A stretch of 21,398 bases of DNA from JAHBXL01 sp038247555 (GCA_038247555.1 JBBRUT010000051.1:1-21398), one strand, 5' to 3'. Shown: positions 1 to 8,599, numbered from the stretch's first letter. Program-made: numbers and translations. Notes: a model not told the origin generated them from the sequence alone.

Positions 1-904
1 CGGCGTTCCCGGCGCATGTCAAGGCCGCCGCTGAAGCGGGGGGGCACGGCAGAGCAAAGATGCGGCTCGTCGCACGCTCGAAGCCGAGGCCCGGCCCATC
101 ACCTCGTTTATACAAGGGTTTCCAAAGACCACCGATGCCGACCGCGCGACCATCGGCATCACCGTGCGCGATGTCAGCGGAACGCCCACGCCGATCCCGA
201 CGACGCGCCCGCAGACGCTCGTGCAGTCCGGGCAACGCTTGACGCACACGCTGCGCCTCAGCGCAGCGACGAGAAGTAAGCCCGACGAATCCACGCCGAC
301 CCGCCGCGCCCGGCCCAAGGGCGTGCTCGGGGCCGAGGTGTGGGTGAAACTCGTGGCCCCCCCACATGCGGGCGAGCCCGCGCCGACCGACCCGAGCGCG
401 CTGGCCTTCCTCACGATGGCCTCCAAGCCCAGTATCCGAGCCGACTTCCGATCAGGCGACGGCGGATGGACCGATCCGCGCAGCATCGGCATCTCCCGTG
501 CGCCCGGCATGTATCCCAAAGTCGGCACCTACCGCGTCGCGCTCAAGACCAACCGGATCCGCTGCGTGGATGTGACCGGCACTCCCTCGGTCGTAAGGCC
601 GGAGACCTGCGCGGAATGCGAGTCGCCTGCTTTTGCCTACACCTTCCGCATCGAGCCTGACTGCGACAACGATTTGATCGGGGACTTTGAGGATGGCTCG
701 GTCAACTGCTCGGTCAACCCGTGCCACGTTGACATGAACGATGACGGCACGGTCGATGTGCCGGACATCTTCGCCTTCCTCAGCCTCTGGTTCGCCAATC
801 ATGCCCGAGCGGACTTTGACAAGAGCGGCACAATTGAGGTCGCGGATATCTTCGCCTATCTCTCCGCCTGGTTCGCTACCAGCAGCCAGAACTGTCCGGA
901 GTAA
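1..904 (+). CDS. Dockerin-tailed secreted protein, 5' truncated, apparent frameshift
   Basis: Only the 3' part lies in the window. The uninterrupted frame runs from 35 to the TAA at 902-904; its first possible start is GTG 164, but the coding signal continues upstream. Bases 3-41 in another frame read AFPAHVKAAAEAG, which joins sensibly to ARQSKDAARRTLEAEARP if the seven-G run at 38-44 is one G short. The middle (GITVRDVSGTPTPI, later RARPKGVLGAEVWVK) resembles, from memory, a widespread family of about 200-residue bacterial proteins of unknown function with a fibronectin-like end. After a Cys-containing stretch the C-terminus holds two dockerin-like calcium-binding repeats ending in SLWFA and SAWFA. 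In Phycisphaerae such tails occur on secreted proteins, so export is inferred; the signal peptide would lie outside the window. Substrate unknown. The frameshift may be biological or an assembly error. Confidence 0.75.
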
Positions 905-926
905 TGCTGCGGTGGTTCTTCTCCTG

Positions 927-940
927 CCGCACAGGTGCGG
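927..940 (+). terminator. Short hairpin between dockerin gene and permease
   Basis: CCGCAC and GTGCGG form a perfect 6-bp stem around an AG loop, 23 nt after the stop codon of the dockerin-tailed gene. There is no T-rich tail, so this is at best a weak or Rho-assisted terminator or an RNA-stabilising hairpin. Confidence 0.25.
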
Positions 941-950
941 ATGCCTGCGG

Positions 951-956
951 TAGACT
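951..956 (+). promoter_or_regulatory. Putative -10 element TAGACT, leaderless start
   Basis: TAGACT matches TATAAT at 4 of 6 positions and lies 6 nt before ATG 963. No Shine-Dalgarno sequence precedes that ATG. The spacing would place the transcription start at or next to the start codon. No convincing -35 is seen. TAGACT recurs upstream of two other genes (13078, 20555). Confidence 0.4.
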
Positions 957-962
957 GCCCGG

Positions 963-2576
963 ATGTCCTCTCTTCGACGACGCTTGAACGCCGCAGATTT
1001 GGGGACGTGGTTCCTGTGGGGCTTTGCGTTCCTGCTGGTCGGCATGCCCGCGGCGCAGGTGTTCCGGCGGGTGTGGGGGATGCCGCGACCGGCGGCTGCG
1101 GCGGAGCGGGTGGAGGTGCTTGGGAAGTCTGCGATTCTGGCCGCGGGTGGGACCTTGTTGTGGTGCGTGCTGATCGGCGCTTCGGCGGCGGGGGTGGCGT
1201 TCGTGTGGGCGTGGTGGATGCGGGGGCTTGGGCCGCGGGCGCGGATGTGGGCGATGGGGGTGGGGCTGACCCCCCTGCTGCTGCCGAGCTATCTGGCGTA
1301 TGCGGGGTGGAACCTGCTGCGGTCGCCGGGGAGCTGGCTGGGCGATGCGCTGGCGGTGGCCCCGCCGTGGGCGAGCGTCTGGGCGTGGCGGGGAATGGCG
1401 ATCGGCGGGTTGACGCTGTGGGTGTGGCCGCTGGCCTTGCTGGTGCTTGCGCCGGCGGCGATGCGGGTTTCGCAGGGTGTGCTGGATGCGATGCGGACGG
1501 ATGGGGCATCGGTGGCAGTTCGGGCGCGGCAGGTCATCTGGATGCTGCGGGGGGACTTTGTGCGTGCCGCGGCGCTGTGCGGGCTGATCATGGCGGGGTC
1601 GGCGATTCCGCTGCATGTGGCGCAGGTGAATACGTACACGATCTGGCTGTGGTCGGAGATGAACCGGGTGCCGGACACGCGGGGCGTGTGGATCGCGGCG
1701 TTGCCGATGCTTGTGCTGGCGGTGGTGGGTGCGGGGCTGGTGCTGAGATTGATTCCGGCAAGGCCGCGGGATGGGGGGGAAGTCGACCCGAGCGAGACGC
1801 ACCGGCGTGCTGGTCGCGCGGGGGCGGGAACGCTGATTCTGACTGGCGCGGCGTGCATGGTGTGGACGGTTTCGGTCATCGTTCCGTTGCTGCTGTTTGT
1901 GCTGAGCGTGCGCGAGCCGGCGGCGTATCCGGGCTTCTGGCGGGAGGCCGGGGGGGGCGTTGCTTCGGGGTTGCAGGTTGGCGCGTGGGTTGGCGGGGTG
2001 GGCGCGATCGTGCTGATGGCGGTGTGGATGGTCATCGCCAACGGCGCGACGCGGGAGCAGCGGCGGGGGATCGGCGGACCGATCCTGTGGTTCACTGTGG
2101 CCGGGCTGGTTCCGGGCGTGCTGGTCGGCACGGCGTTTGCGCAGGCGTGGACGGCCTCCGCCTCACCGGGCATTGCGCTGGTGGTGATGACGCACCTGGC
2201 GCGGTTTGTCTTCATTGCCGCGATCATCGGGTATTGGCTTGGCAACAGCGAGCCGCCGGAGCTGCGGTCCCTGCGCGAACTCGACGGGGGCGCGACCGTC
2301 CGCGGCTGGCTCGCCGCGTGCGTCCGGCCGCGGTGGGGCGTCGTGGCCGGCGCTGGGGTCGCGCTGTGCCTGCTGTCGCTGCACGAGATCGAGTCGACGG
2401 TGCAGGTGCAGCCGCCGGGGCTCGACAACCTGGCGCAGTACCTGCTCGACCAGCTTCACTATCTTCGGCAGGATCAACTGGCCGCGGCGGGGGCGACGAT
2501 GACGGGGATCGGTCTGGTGGGGGCGGTGGTGGGCGGGGTGTTGATGACAAAAGGCGGAAAGGGTGTTTCGGAATGA
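963..2576 (+). CDS. ABC transporter permease, fused two-domain, iron/thiamine type
   Basis: A 537-residue polytopic inner-membrane protein with about twelve hydrophobic segments in two halves. Each half has an EAA-type cytoplasmic loop that would contact an ABC ATPase: around residues 173-206 (LDAMRTDGASVAVRAR) and 435-468 (LRELDGGATVRGW). After the second comes SLHEIESTVQVQPPG, a stretch typical of permeases of the Fe(III)/thiamine/phosphonate class (FbpB/ThiP-like), in which two permease domains are fused. The substrate cannot be told from sequence. ATG 963 was chosen because it follows a -10-like TAGACT by 6 nt and opens a charged N-terminus before the first membrane span. No ATPase or periplasmic binding protein gene is present in the window, so its partners must be encoded elsewhere. 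An NHL-repeat lipoprotein gene follows and is probably co-transcribed. Confidence 0.82.
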   Translation: MSSLRRRLNAADLGTWFLWGFAFLLVGMPAAQVFRRVWGMPRPAAAAERVEVLGKSAILAAGGTLLWCVLIGASAAGVAFVWAWWMRGLGPRARMWAMGVGLTPLLLPSYLAYAGWNLLRSPGSWLGDALAVAPPWASVWAWRGMAIGGLTLWVWPLALLVLAPAAMRVSQGVLDAMRTDGASVAVRARQVIWMLRGDFVRAAALCGLIMAGSAIPLHVAQVNTYTIWLWSEMNRVPDTRGVWIAALPMLVLAVVGAGLVLRLIPARPRDGGEVDPSETHRRAGRAGAGTLILTGAACMVWTVSVIVPLLLFVLSVREPAAYPGFWREAGGGVASGLQVGAWVGGVGAIVLMAVWMVIANGATREQRRGIGGPILWFTVAGLVPGVLVGTAFAQAWTASASPGIALVVMTHLARFVFIAAIIGYWLGNSEPPELRSLRELDGGATVRGWLAACVRPRWGVVAGAGVALCLLSLHEIESTVQVQPPGLDNLAQYLLDQLHYLRQDQLAAAGATMTGIGLVGAVVGGVLMTKGGKGVSE

Positions 2577-2664
2577 TCAGAAACTGGGGGGAGGGCGTAC
2601 CGTCTTGTGCGCGGCGAACCGTGATGCCGTGCAACGGGAGCAAGCTCTTACAGGTAGTCTGGGC

Positions 2665-3807
2665 GTGATCAACGGCCGACAAGGTCGTTTTGGGGGGTGG
2701 AGGTCGGCCGGGCGTTCGTCCTTCGCTGGGCGAGCGGTGGTGGCATGTCTGGCCGCGGCGAGCGCGGCATTTGGGCTGTGTGCCTGCGACGGCCCTCCGC
2801 CGCCGGGTGAACCTGTTCCGGTTTCCGATGTCTTTGGCGGCCTTGGCGACATGCCCGGGCGGTTTGGCTACCCAAGGGCACTGGATGTTTCGCCGCGGGG
2901 CATTGGTGTGGCCCCGGCGACGGGGCTGCTTTGGATTGTCGATAAGACCGGTCGGGTGCAGGGGTTAGATCCGACAACTGGGATTTGCCAGGTGTTGTGG
3001 CGGATGCCGGACCGGGAGCTGGGCAAGCCGGTGGGGCTGACGGTTGCGCCCGGGCGGGATGAGAAGGGGCAGTGGTGCGAAGAGTTGCTGTACATCGCGG
3101 ACACGCACTACAACCGGGTGATGGTGTATCGGCCGCCGGCGGCGGACCGGCAGAGCCCGGCGCATGAGCCGACACTGGTGATGTCGTTTGGGAAGTATGG
3201 GACGGGGCCGGGCGAGTTCCGCTATCCGACGGATGTGGCGGTGTTGCTGGCTCCGGGCGGGAAGGCCGTCGAGCGGATCTATGTGAGTGAGTATGGCGGG
3301 AACGACCGCATCAGCATCTTTGATGGCGAGGGGTCGTTCCTCTCCAGCTTCGGCACATTTGGCGCGGGGAGGGCGGGAGAGGCCGTAGCAGACGCGGTGC
3401 AGTTTGACAGGCCGCAATCGCTCTCGATTGAAACGGTGGCGGGCAAGCCGGAGCTGATCGTGGTGGATGCGCACAACCACCGCGTCGGCCGGTTCACGCT
3501 GGAGGGGGAGTTGATTCGCTGGTTTGGCTCGCGCGACCATCCGGGGGATGAGCCCGGCGCGTTCCGGTATCCCTACGGGCTGGCCTCGCTGGGGGACGGC
3601 ACGGTTCTGGTGTGCGAGTTCGGCAACAACCGGGTGCAGCGGATTGATCTGGCATCCGGGGAGGGGCTGGGAAGCTGGGGGCGGGCGGGCCGCGGCGAGG
3701 GGGAGCTCGCGGCACCGTGGGCGGTTGGTATCCTCGGCAGGACGGCGTATGTCCTGGATTCGGGAAACAACCGCGTGTTGTCATTCAGTGCACCCAGACG
3801 GAAGTGA
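2665..3807 (+). CDS. NHL-repeat lipoprotein
   Basis: About 380 residues from GTG 2665. The frame is open back to GTG 2563, overlapping the permease end, but 2665 best places the lipoprotein signal: a basic N-terminus, a hydrophobic AVVACLAAASAAFG stretch and a lipobox L-C-A-C with the lipidated Cys at residue 41. The mature part is a beta-propeller made of NHL-type blades, recognisable from recurring patterns such as YIADTHYNRVMVY, YVSEYGGNDRISIF, VVDAHNHRVGRF, VCEFGNNRVQRID and VLDSGNNRVLSF, roughly six blades. NHL propellers usually act as protein- or ligand-binding platforms; this one is inferred to sit on the periplasmic face of a membrane. It lies between the permease and the vWA gene with only 30 nt before the latter, so it may be an accessory subunit of either. 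The start codon is the least certain part. Confidence 0.8.
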   Translation: MINGRQGRFGGWRSAGRSSFAGRAVVACLAAASAAFGLCACDGPPPPGEPVPVSDVFGGLGDMPGRFGYPRALDVSPRGIGVAPATGLLWIVDKTGRVQGLDPTTGICQVLWRMPDRELGKPVGLTVAPGRDEKGQWCEELLYIADTHYNRVMVYRPPAADRQSPAHEPTLVMSFGKYGTGPGEFRYPTDVAVLLAPGGKAVERIYVSEYGGNDRISIFDGEGSFLSSFGTFGAGRAGEAVADAVQFDRPQSLSIETVAGKPELIVVDAHNHRVGRFTLEGELIRWFGSRDHPGDEPGAFRYPYGLASLGDGTVLVCEFGNNRVQRIDLASGEGLGSWGRAGRGEGELAAPWAVGILGRTAYVLDSGNNRVLSFSAPRRK

Positions 3808-3837
3808 GCGGCGGCAGGCCCTAGGAACAACTCTCGG

Positions 3838-6800
3838 ATGACCCTTGCAGCCCTCAGCATCGGACCGTTCCACTTTGATCAGCCCGCGTGGCTGCTGCTG
3901 ATACCGGTGTGCGGTGTGCTTGCGCTGTGGATCGGTCGGCAGACGCTCTCGGGGATGGGGACGAACACGCGGCGGGTGGCGCTGGGGATCCGGATTCTGG
4001 TGATCGTGATGATTGCGGGCGCGCTGGCGAAGCCTTCGTGGCGCCGTGAGGCGGAGAACGTCAACGTCACGGTGATCATGGATGAGAGCGAATCGGTGCC
4101 GCGGCCGCTTCGGCAGACGGCCGACGCGTGGCTGGAGGAAGCGCGGAAGCGGTTTCGCGCGGGCGACCTGATGGCGAAGATCACGGCGGGTCGGGACGCG
4201 ATCGTGCAGGTGCTGCCATCGCCGCCGAACGATGCGCCGGACTCCATCACGCTGGGCGGGACCGATGCGACGAACCTGTCGGAGGCGGGGCGGCTGGGGA
4301 TGGCGACGAAGCCGGCGGATCGGGCGAACCGGCTGCTGTTCATCAGCGACTTCAACGAGACGATCGGGGACATCCGGTCGTTTGCGGATACGGCCGCGGC
4401 GGCGGGGGTGCCGATCGATGTGGTGATCCTTCCGTACAAGTACGAGAACGAGGTGATCGTCGATCGAGTGGTGGTGCCATCCACGGCGCGGATGGGTCAG
4501 AACGTCAACATGCGGGTGCTGATCACGTCGCTCCGGCCGACGACGGGGAAGCTCAGCATCCTGATCAACGGAGAGACGGTCGACCTCGATCCTTCGGGTC
4601 CGGAGCTTTCGCGGCATATTGCGCTCGATGAGGGCCTGAACGCGCTGTGGGTACCGATCTCGCTTCCGCAGGCCGGGCCGCAGCTGTTCCGGGCGGTGTT
4701 CGAGCCAGATGACGGCACGGCAGACGCGATCAAAGAGAACAATGAGTCGCTCGCGGTGACGTTTGTGCAGAGCGAGGGGCGGATACTGATCATCGCGTCG
4801 GATACGTCGGAGGTGGAGCCGATCGTGCGTGCGCTGACCGAGGCGCGCATCGCGTGCGAGGTGCGGCAGCCGGGGCAGGCTCCTGAATCGCTCATTGAGC
4901 TGCAGGCGTATGACGGCATCATCATGGTGAACACATCGGCGGATGTGATCCCGATGCGGCTGCAGGAAGAGCTGAAGAGCTATGTGCATGATCTGGGCGG
5001 CGGGCTGATGATGGTCGGGGGGCCGGATTCGTTTGGCGCGGGGGGATGGATCGGCTCGCCGCTGGCCGATGCGCTGCCGATCAAGCTTGACCCGCCGCAG
5101 AAGCGGCAGATGCCTCGGGGCGCGATGGTGCTGCTGATGCACTCGTGCGAGATGCCCGAGGGCAACTACTGGGCGAAGCAGACGGGGCTGGCGGCGATCA
5201 ACAACCTGTCGCGGCTGGATCTGATCGGCGTGGTGGAGTACTCGTACTCGCGCGGCGATACGTGGGTGCACCCGCTGAGCGAGGTGGGGAACAAGACGGC
5301 GGTGACGCGGGCGATGAACTCGCTGACGTACGGGGACATGCAGACGTTTGACGGCATTCTGCGGATGGCGTTCAACGGTCTGAAGAATGCGGATGCGGGC
5401 GCCCGCCACATGATCATCATGAGCGATGGGGACCCGCAGCTCACGGACACCACGCTGCTGGCCGAATGCCGCGCGGCGAAGATCTCGATCTCGACAGTGA
5501 TGGTGTATCCGCACGATCGGTCCGCGAACGGGGCCGACGGGCAGAAGATGCGAATGATCGCGGAACAAACGGGCGGCAAGTATTACCCGATTGTCGATCA
5601 GGATCAGTTTGCGCAGCTCCCGAGCATCTTCATCAAGGAAGCGCAGATCGTGAAGCGGTCGCTGATCTGGGAGGGCGCGCCGTTCTCTCCGGCGGTTGTC
5701 AACTCGATGGCGGAGCCGATGCGCGGGCTTGGGGGGAGCGTTCCATCGATTCAGGGGTATGTTGTCGCCGCGGATCGGGATGGGCTGTCGGTGGTGACGA
5801 TCCGCGGGAAAGAGAACGATCCGATTCTGGCGCACTGGCAGCATGGGCTGGGCAAGTCGGTGGCGTTCACGTCGGATGCGGGGCAGCGGTGGGCGAGGGC
5901 GTGGCCGAGCTGGGGGAACTACAAGGCATTCTGGGAGGGGCACGCGCGCTGGATGATGAGGCCGGGCGGCTCGACGGATATGCGTGTGATGACCGAAGAC
6001 CTGGGCGACAAGACCCGGGTGGTGATCGAAGCCCTCGATGACAAGGGCGAGCGCATGAACTTCATCCGGTTTGTGTCGCGCGTGGTCGGGCCGGGCAATG
6101 CGAGCCAGCCGATCGAGCTGCGTCAGGTGGGGCCGGGGCGGTATGAGGGCCTCTTCGATTCCGACAAGTCGGGCGCGTATGTCGCGAACTTCAAGTACAT
6201 CGCGCCGCCGGATGTGCCGGGCGGCGCGCCCAAGGAGGGCAACCTTCAGGCGGCGGTGACACGTCCGTTTGCGGATGAGTATCGCACGCTGCAAGACAAC
6301 GGCGCGCTCGGGCGGATCGTGGCGGAGCGAACGGGCGGGCGGATCATTGATCTGACTACGAACCCCTCGACCGTTGACTTGTGGCTTCGGGACAACCTGA
6401 CAATGCCGGTGGCATTGCGGCCCATCTGGCTGCTGGTTGCGCTGCTGGCGATCAGCATCTTCCTGGTTGACGTGGCGGTGCGGCGTGTGCGGATTGATCC
6501 GCAGTTGATCGCCGCGGCGGTGCGGCGCGGGATGGGCAGGGGCAAGTCTCGGGCCAACGAGCAGATGGGCAACCTGATGGATGCTCGCAAGCGTGCGCAG
6601 GCGGGGATGGCCGGGAAACCCAATACCAGCGAACAGCGCGAGGCGATTCGCATGGCCGCGAAGATCGATGCCACCACGGCGCAGTCAAAGTTCGAGGCGT
6701 CCGCGGCGGAGCTGGCCGGTTCGAAAGAGAACCTCGCGATTCCCACCTTTGACGAAGCGAAGCGTGCGGCCCCGAGCCAGAAGGTGCAGGCCAAGGACGC

Positions 6801-6894
6801 CGCGGAACAGGGCGAGAGCGGGTTGTCGCGGCTTCGGAAGGCCAAGGAGCGGGCGCGGGAAGAAATGAAGGAGGATGAAGGCACTCGGCACTAG
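3838..6894 (+). CDS. Membrane protein with vWA and glutamine-amidotransferase-like domains
   Basis: A 1018-residue protein. Two membrane spans near residues 17-33 and 48-64 are followed by a first vWA-like region with an intact DxSxS metal site (D82, S84, S86). A periplasmic beta-rich part follows, then a class I glutamine-amidotransferase-like fold from about 316 that contains GGGLMMVGGPDSFGAGGW (387-404) but no catalytic Cys at the nucleophile position. A second vWA region begins near 430; its metal site is degenerate (MHSCEM, H435 where Asp is expected), although MSDGD at 528-532 is retained. A C-terminal span at about 857-880 leads into a long charged, Ala-rich tail. This layout is typical of large planctomycetal Bat-cluster proteins. 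It is probably an envelope complex scaffold working with MoxR and DUF58. AGGA at 3823-3826 precedes ATG 3838. Its TAG stop lies inside a 7-bp tandem repeat. Confidence 0.85.
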   Translation: MTLAALSIGPFHFDQPAWLLLIPVCGVLALWIGRQTLSGMGTNTRRVALGIRILVIVMIAGALAKPSWRREAENVNVTVIMDESESVPRPLRQTADAWLEEARKRFRAGDLMAKITAGRDAIVQVLPSPPNDAPDSITLGGTDATNLSEAGRLGMATKPADRANRLLFISDFNETIGDIRSFADTAAAAGVPIDVVILPYKYENEVIVDRVVVPSTARMGQNVNMRVLITSLRPTTGKLSILINGETVDLDPSGPELSRHIALDEGLNALWVPISLPQAGPQLFRAVFEPDDGTADAIKENNESLAVTFVQSEGRILIIASDTSEVEPIVRALTEARIACEVRQPGQAPESLIELQAYDGIIMVNTSADVIPMRLQEELKSYVHDLGGGLMMVGGPDSFGAGGWIGSPLADALPIKLDPPQKRQMPRGAMVLLMHSCEMPEGNYWAKQTGLAAINNLSRLDLIGVVEYSYSRGDTWVHPLSEVGNKTAVTRAMNSLTYGDMQTFDGILRMAFNGLKNADAGARHMIIMSDGDPQLTDTTLLAECRAAKISISTVMVYPHDRSANGADGQKMRMIAEQTGGKYYPIVDQDQFAQLPSIFIKEAQIVKRSLIWEGAPFSPAVVNSMAEPMRGLGGSVPSIQGYVVAADRDGLSVVTIRGKENDPILAHWQHGLGKSVAFTSDAGQRWARAWPSWGNYKAFWEGHARWMMRPGGSTDMRVMTEDLGDKTRVVIEALDDKGERMNFIRFVSRVVGPGNASQPIELRQVGPGRYEGLFDSDKSGAYVANFKYIAPPDVPGGAPKEGNLQAAVTRPFADEYRTLQDNGALGRIVAERTGGRIIDLTTNPSTVDLWLRDNLTMPVALRPIWLLVALLAISIFLVDVAVRRVRIDPQLIAAAVRRGMGRGKSRANEQMGNLMDARKRAQAGMAGKPNTSEQREAIRMAAKIDATTAQSKFEASAAELAGSKENLAIPTFDEAKRAAPSQKVQAKDAAEQGESGLSRLRKAKERAREEMKEDEGTRH

Positions 6895-6953
6895 GCACTA
6901 GGCACTGGGCACTGGGCACTGGGCACTGGGCACTGGGCACTGGGCACTGGGCA
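6880..6953 (+). repeat. Tandem 7-bp repeat (GGCACTN)10
   Basis: Ten consecutive heptamers run from 6880 to 6949: one GGCACTC, two GGCACTA and seven GGCACTG, followed by a partial GGCA. The first copies overlap the last codons and the TAG stop of the vWA gene; the rest lies in the gap before moxR. The pattern recalls the short tandem heptamer repeats described in cyanobacteria. It is not a CRISPR array because there are no spacers. Confidence 0.95.
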
Positions 6954-7054
6954 GGCGGGACTGTTTGGAGCGGGTTTCCTCGAGTTGTTCAAGCGGGTTC
7001 ACCATCACGAACGCCAAGCGCGATATGCAGGGCGCTCTTCCCAAGGATTCATCC

Positions 7055-8092
7055 ATGGCAACCAAGACGGACTTCATGCCCGATACCCCCGAGCGCGTCA
7101 AGCAGGCGTGCGAAGCGTTCCGCGCGACGTTCAAGATGTTGCAGGATGAGATCGGCAAGGTCATTGTCGGCCACCGCGCGGTGGTTGATGCGACGCTGAT
7201 CGGCCTGTTCGCGGGCGGTAACGTCTTGCTCGAGGGCGTGCCGGGCCTGGGCAAGACGCTGCTGGTTCGAACGCTGGCGGAGAGCCTGTCGCTTCCGTTC
7301 AACCGGATTCAGTTCACGCCGGATCTCATGCCCGCTGACGTGATCGGTACGAACATCGTGACGGAAGACCCGGCGACGGGCCGGCGCGGCTTTCAGTTTC
7401 AGCAGGGGCCGATCTTCGCGCAGATCGTGCTGGCCGATGAGATCAACCGGGCCACGCCCAAGACGCAGTCCGCGCTTCTGGAGGCCATGCAGGAGCGGAG
7501 CGTGACGGTCGCGGGCGTGACATACAAGCTCGACAAGCCGTTCTTTGTGCTGGCGACGCAGAACCCCATCGAGCAGGAGGGCACGTATCCGCTGCCTGAA
7601 GCGCAGATGGACCGATTCATCTTCAAGATCAATGTGGGGTATGCGCAGCTTGATGAGCTGATGACGATCCTCGACCGGACGACGGGCACGAGCAACCTTG
7701 AGGTGAACAAGGTTCTGGATGGGCCATCCATCCTTGCGGCGCAGCAACTGATCCGCGACTGCGTGGTTGCGCCGCACGTGAAGGAGTATGCGGCGAGGCT
7801 GGTCCTGGCGACGCACCCGGGCGGGGAGTTTGCGCCCAACATCACCGGCAAGTATGTGCGGTGCGGGAGCTCGCCGCGAGGCGCGCAGGCGCTGCTGCTG
7901 GGGGCGAAGGTGAAGGCGCTGACCGATGGCCGGTTCCATGTCAGCTACAAGGACATCCAGGACATCTCGCTGCTGGCGCTGCGGCACCGGCTGATCCTGA
8001 ACTTTGAGGCGGAGGCGGACCGGGTGAGCGCGGATGAGATTGTGGGGAAGATCGTGGAGGCGACACCCAGGGAGCCGGTGAAGGCGGTGTGA
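7055..8092 (+). CDS. MoxR-family AAA+ ATPase
   Basis: A cytoplasmic ATPase of 345 residues, the usual MoxR length. Visible motifs are Walker A GVPGLGKT (61-68), Walker B IVLADEIN (124-131), sensor 1 ATQNP (167-171) and the family signature EGTYPLPEAQMDRF just after it; the C-terminal lid contains SPRGAQALL. MoxR ATPases act as chaperones that help assemble or insert metal or cofactor in vWA-domain partners, which fits the vWA and DUF58 genes on both sides. ATG 7055 was preferred over ATG 7025 and the open frame from 6965 because AAGGA at 7043-7047 sits 7 nt before it. The gene is separated from the vWA gene by the heptamer repeat and from DUF58 by the GxxExxY element, which is wider spacing than usual for this cluster. 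Confidence 0.93.
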   Translation: MATKTDFMPDTPERVKQACEAFRATFKMLQDEIGKVIVGHRAVVDATLIGLFAGGNVLLEGVPGLGKTLLVRTLAESLSLPFNRIQFTPDLMPADVIGTNIVTEDPATGRRGFQFQQGPIFAQIVLADEINRATPKTQSALLEAMQERSVTVAGVTYKLDKPFFVLATQNPIEQEGTYPLPEAQMDRFIFKINVGYAQLDELMTILDRTTGTSNLEVNKVLDGPSILAAQQLIRDCVVAPHVKEYAARLVLATHPGGEFAPNITGKYVRCGSSPRGAQALLLGAKVKALTDGRFHVSYKDIQDISLLALRHRLILNFEAEADRVSADEIVGKIVEATPREPVKAV

Positions 8093-8104
8093 GGGAACGA
8101 GCGG

Positions 8105-8147
8105 GTCCACAGAGGCCACAGAGAAGACACGGAGGCAAAGAGGAAGG
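8105..8147 (+). repeat. CACAGAG-type repeat, left arm of GxxExxY element
   Basis: A purine-rich repeat that begins GTCCACAGAG and continues with CACAGAG and GACACGGAGG units. Its start is the exact reverse complement of CTCTGTGGAC at 8653-8662 on the other side of the GxxExxY gene. Its last bases, AGGAAGG, supply the only ribosome-binding-site-like sequence for that gene. Confidence 0.75.
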
Positions 8148-8148
8148 C

Positions 8149-8517
8149 ATGGGATTCGACCCTTCCAGAGTTCGCGGCGCAGTCGAGACTGAGTTGCCGC
8201 GCGAGTGGAATGAACTGACGCACGCCGTGATTGGCGCGGCGATGGAGGTCCACACCATTCTCGGCCCCGGGCTGCGTGAGAAGATCTATGAGATTGCGCT
8301 CGAGCACGAGCTGAGCAGTCGTGGCCTTCGGGTTCTGCGTCAGCGGCCATTCGAGGCGACCTACAAGGGATTGGCGCTTCCGGTGCAGGTGGTTGACACC
8401 GTCGTGAACGAAACCCTGATTGTCGAAGTCAAATCCGTGGCGAAGCTGTGTGATGAGGATCACGCTCAACTCATCGGCTATCTCAACCTGACCGGCTTGC
8501 CACTGGGACTCCACTGA
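8149..8517 (+). CDS. GxxExxY family protein, C-terminus frameshifted
   Basis: 122 residues in the open frame. GLREKIY at 41-47 is the family's GxxExxY signature. D83, E93 and K95 (VEVKSV) fit a PD-(D/E)xK nuclease-like core, and HAQLIGYLNLTGLPLGL is the usual final helix region. Biological role unknown. ATG 8149 is chosen over the upstream GTG 8089, which overlaps moxR, because AGGA at 8141-8144 precedes it and the protein body starts there. The family normally ends LLLNF plus about 15 residues; here the frame reads LGLH and stops. Dropping into the next frame at 8514 gives LNFGSAVLRNGIHRKIN and runs to a TGA at 8649-8651, so one base seems lost near 8512. The gene sits between inverted repeats, and its insertion splits moxR from DUF58. 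Confidence 0.8.
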   Translation: MGFDPSRVRGAVETELPREWNELTHAVIGAAMEVHTILGPGLREKIYEIALEHELSSRGLRVLRQRPFEATYKGLALPVQVVDTVVNETLIVEVKSVAKLCDEDHAQLIGYLNLTGLPLGLH

Positions 8518-8599
8518 ACTTCGGCTCGGCCGTGCTTCGAAACGGCATTCATCGCAAGATCAACTACCCTGCAAAGAACTCGCGAGATGTCAAACTCCT

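Noticed and set aside
935..2668. A 577-codon plus-strand frame overlapping the permease
   Set aside because: Gly/Ala/Arg-rich with no motifs; the overlapping frame at 963-2576 has twelve hydrophobic segments and EAA loops.
3781..6294. An 837-codon open frame on the minus strand opposite the vWA gene
   Set aside because: Its composition (very rich in Arg, His and Pro) is that of an antisense shadow of a GC-rich gene; the plus-strand frame has membrane spans and vWA motifs.
6880..6953. CRISPR array
   Set aside because: The units are 7 bp and directly adjacent, with no spacers.
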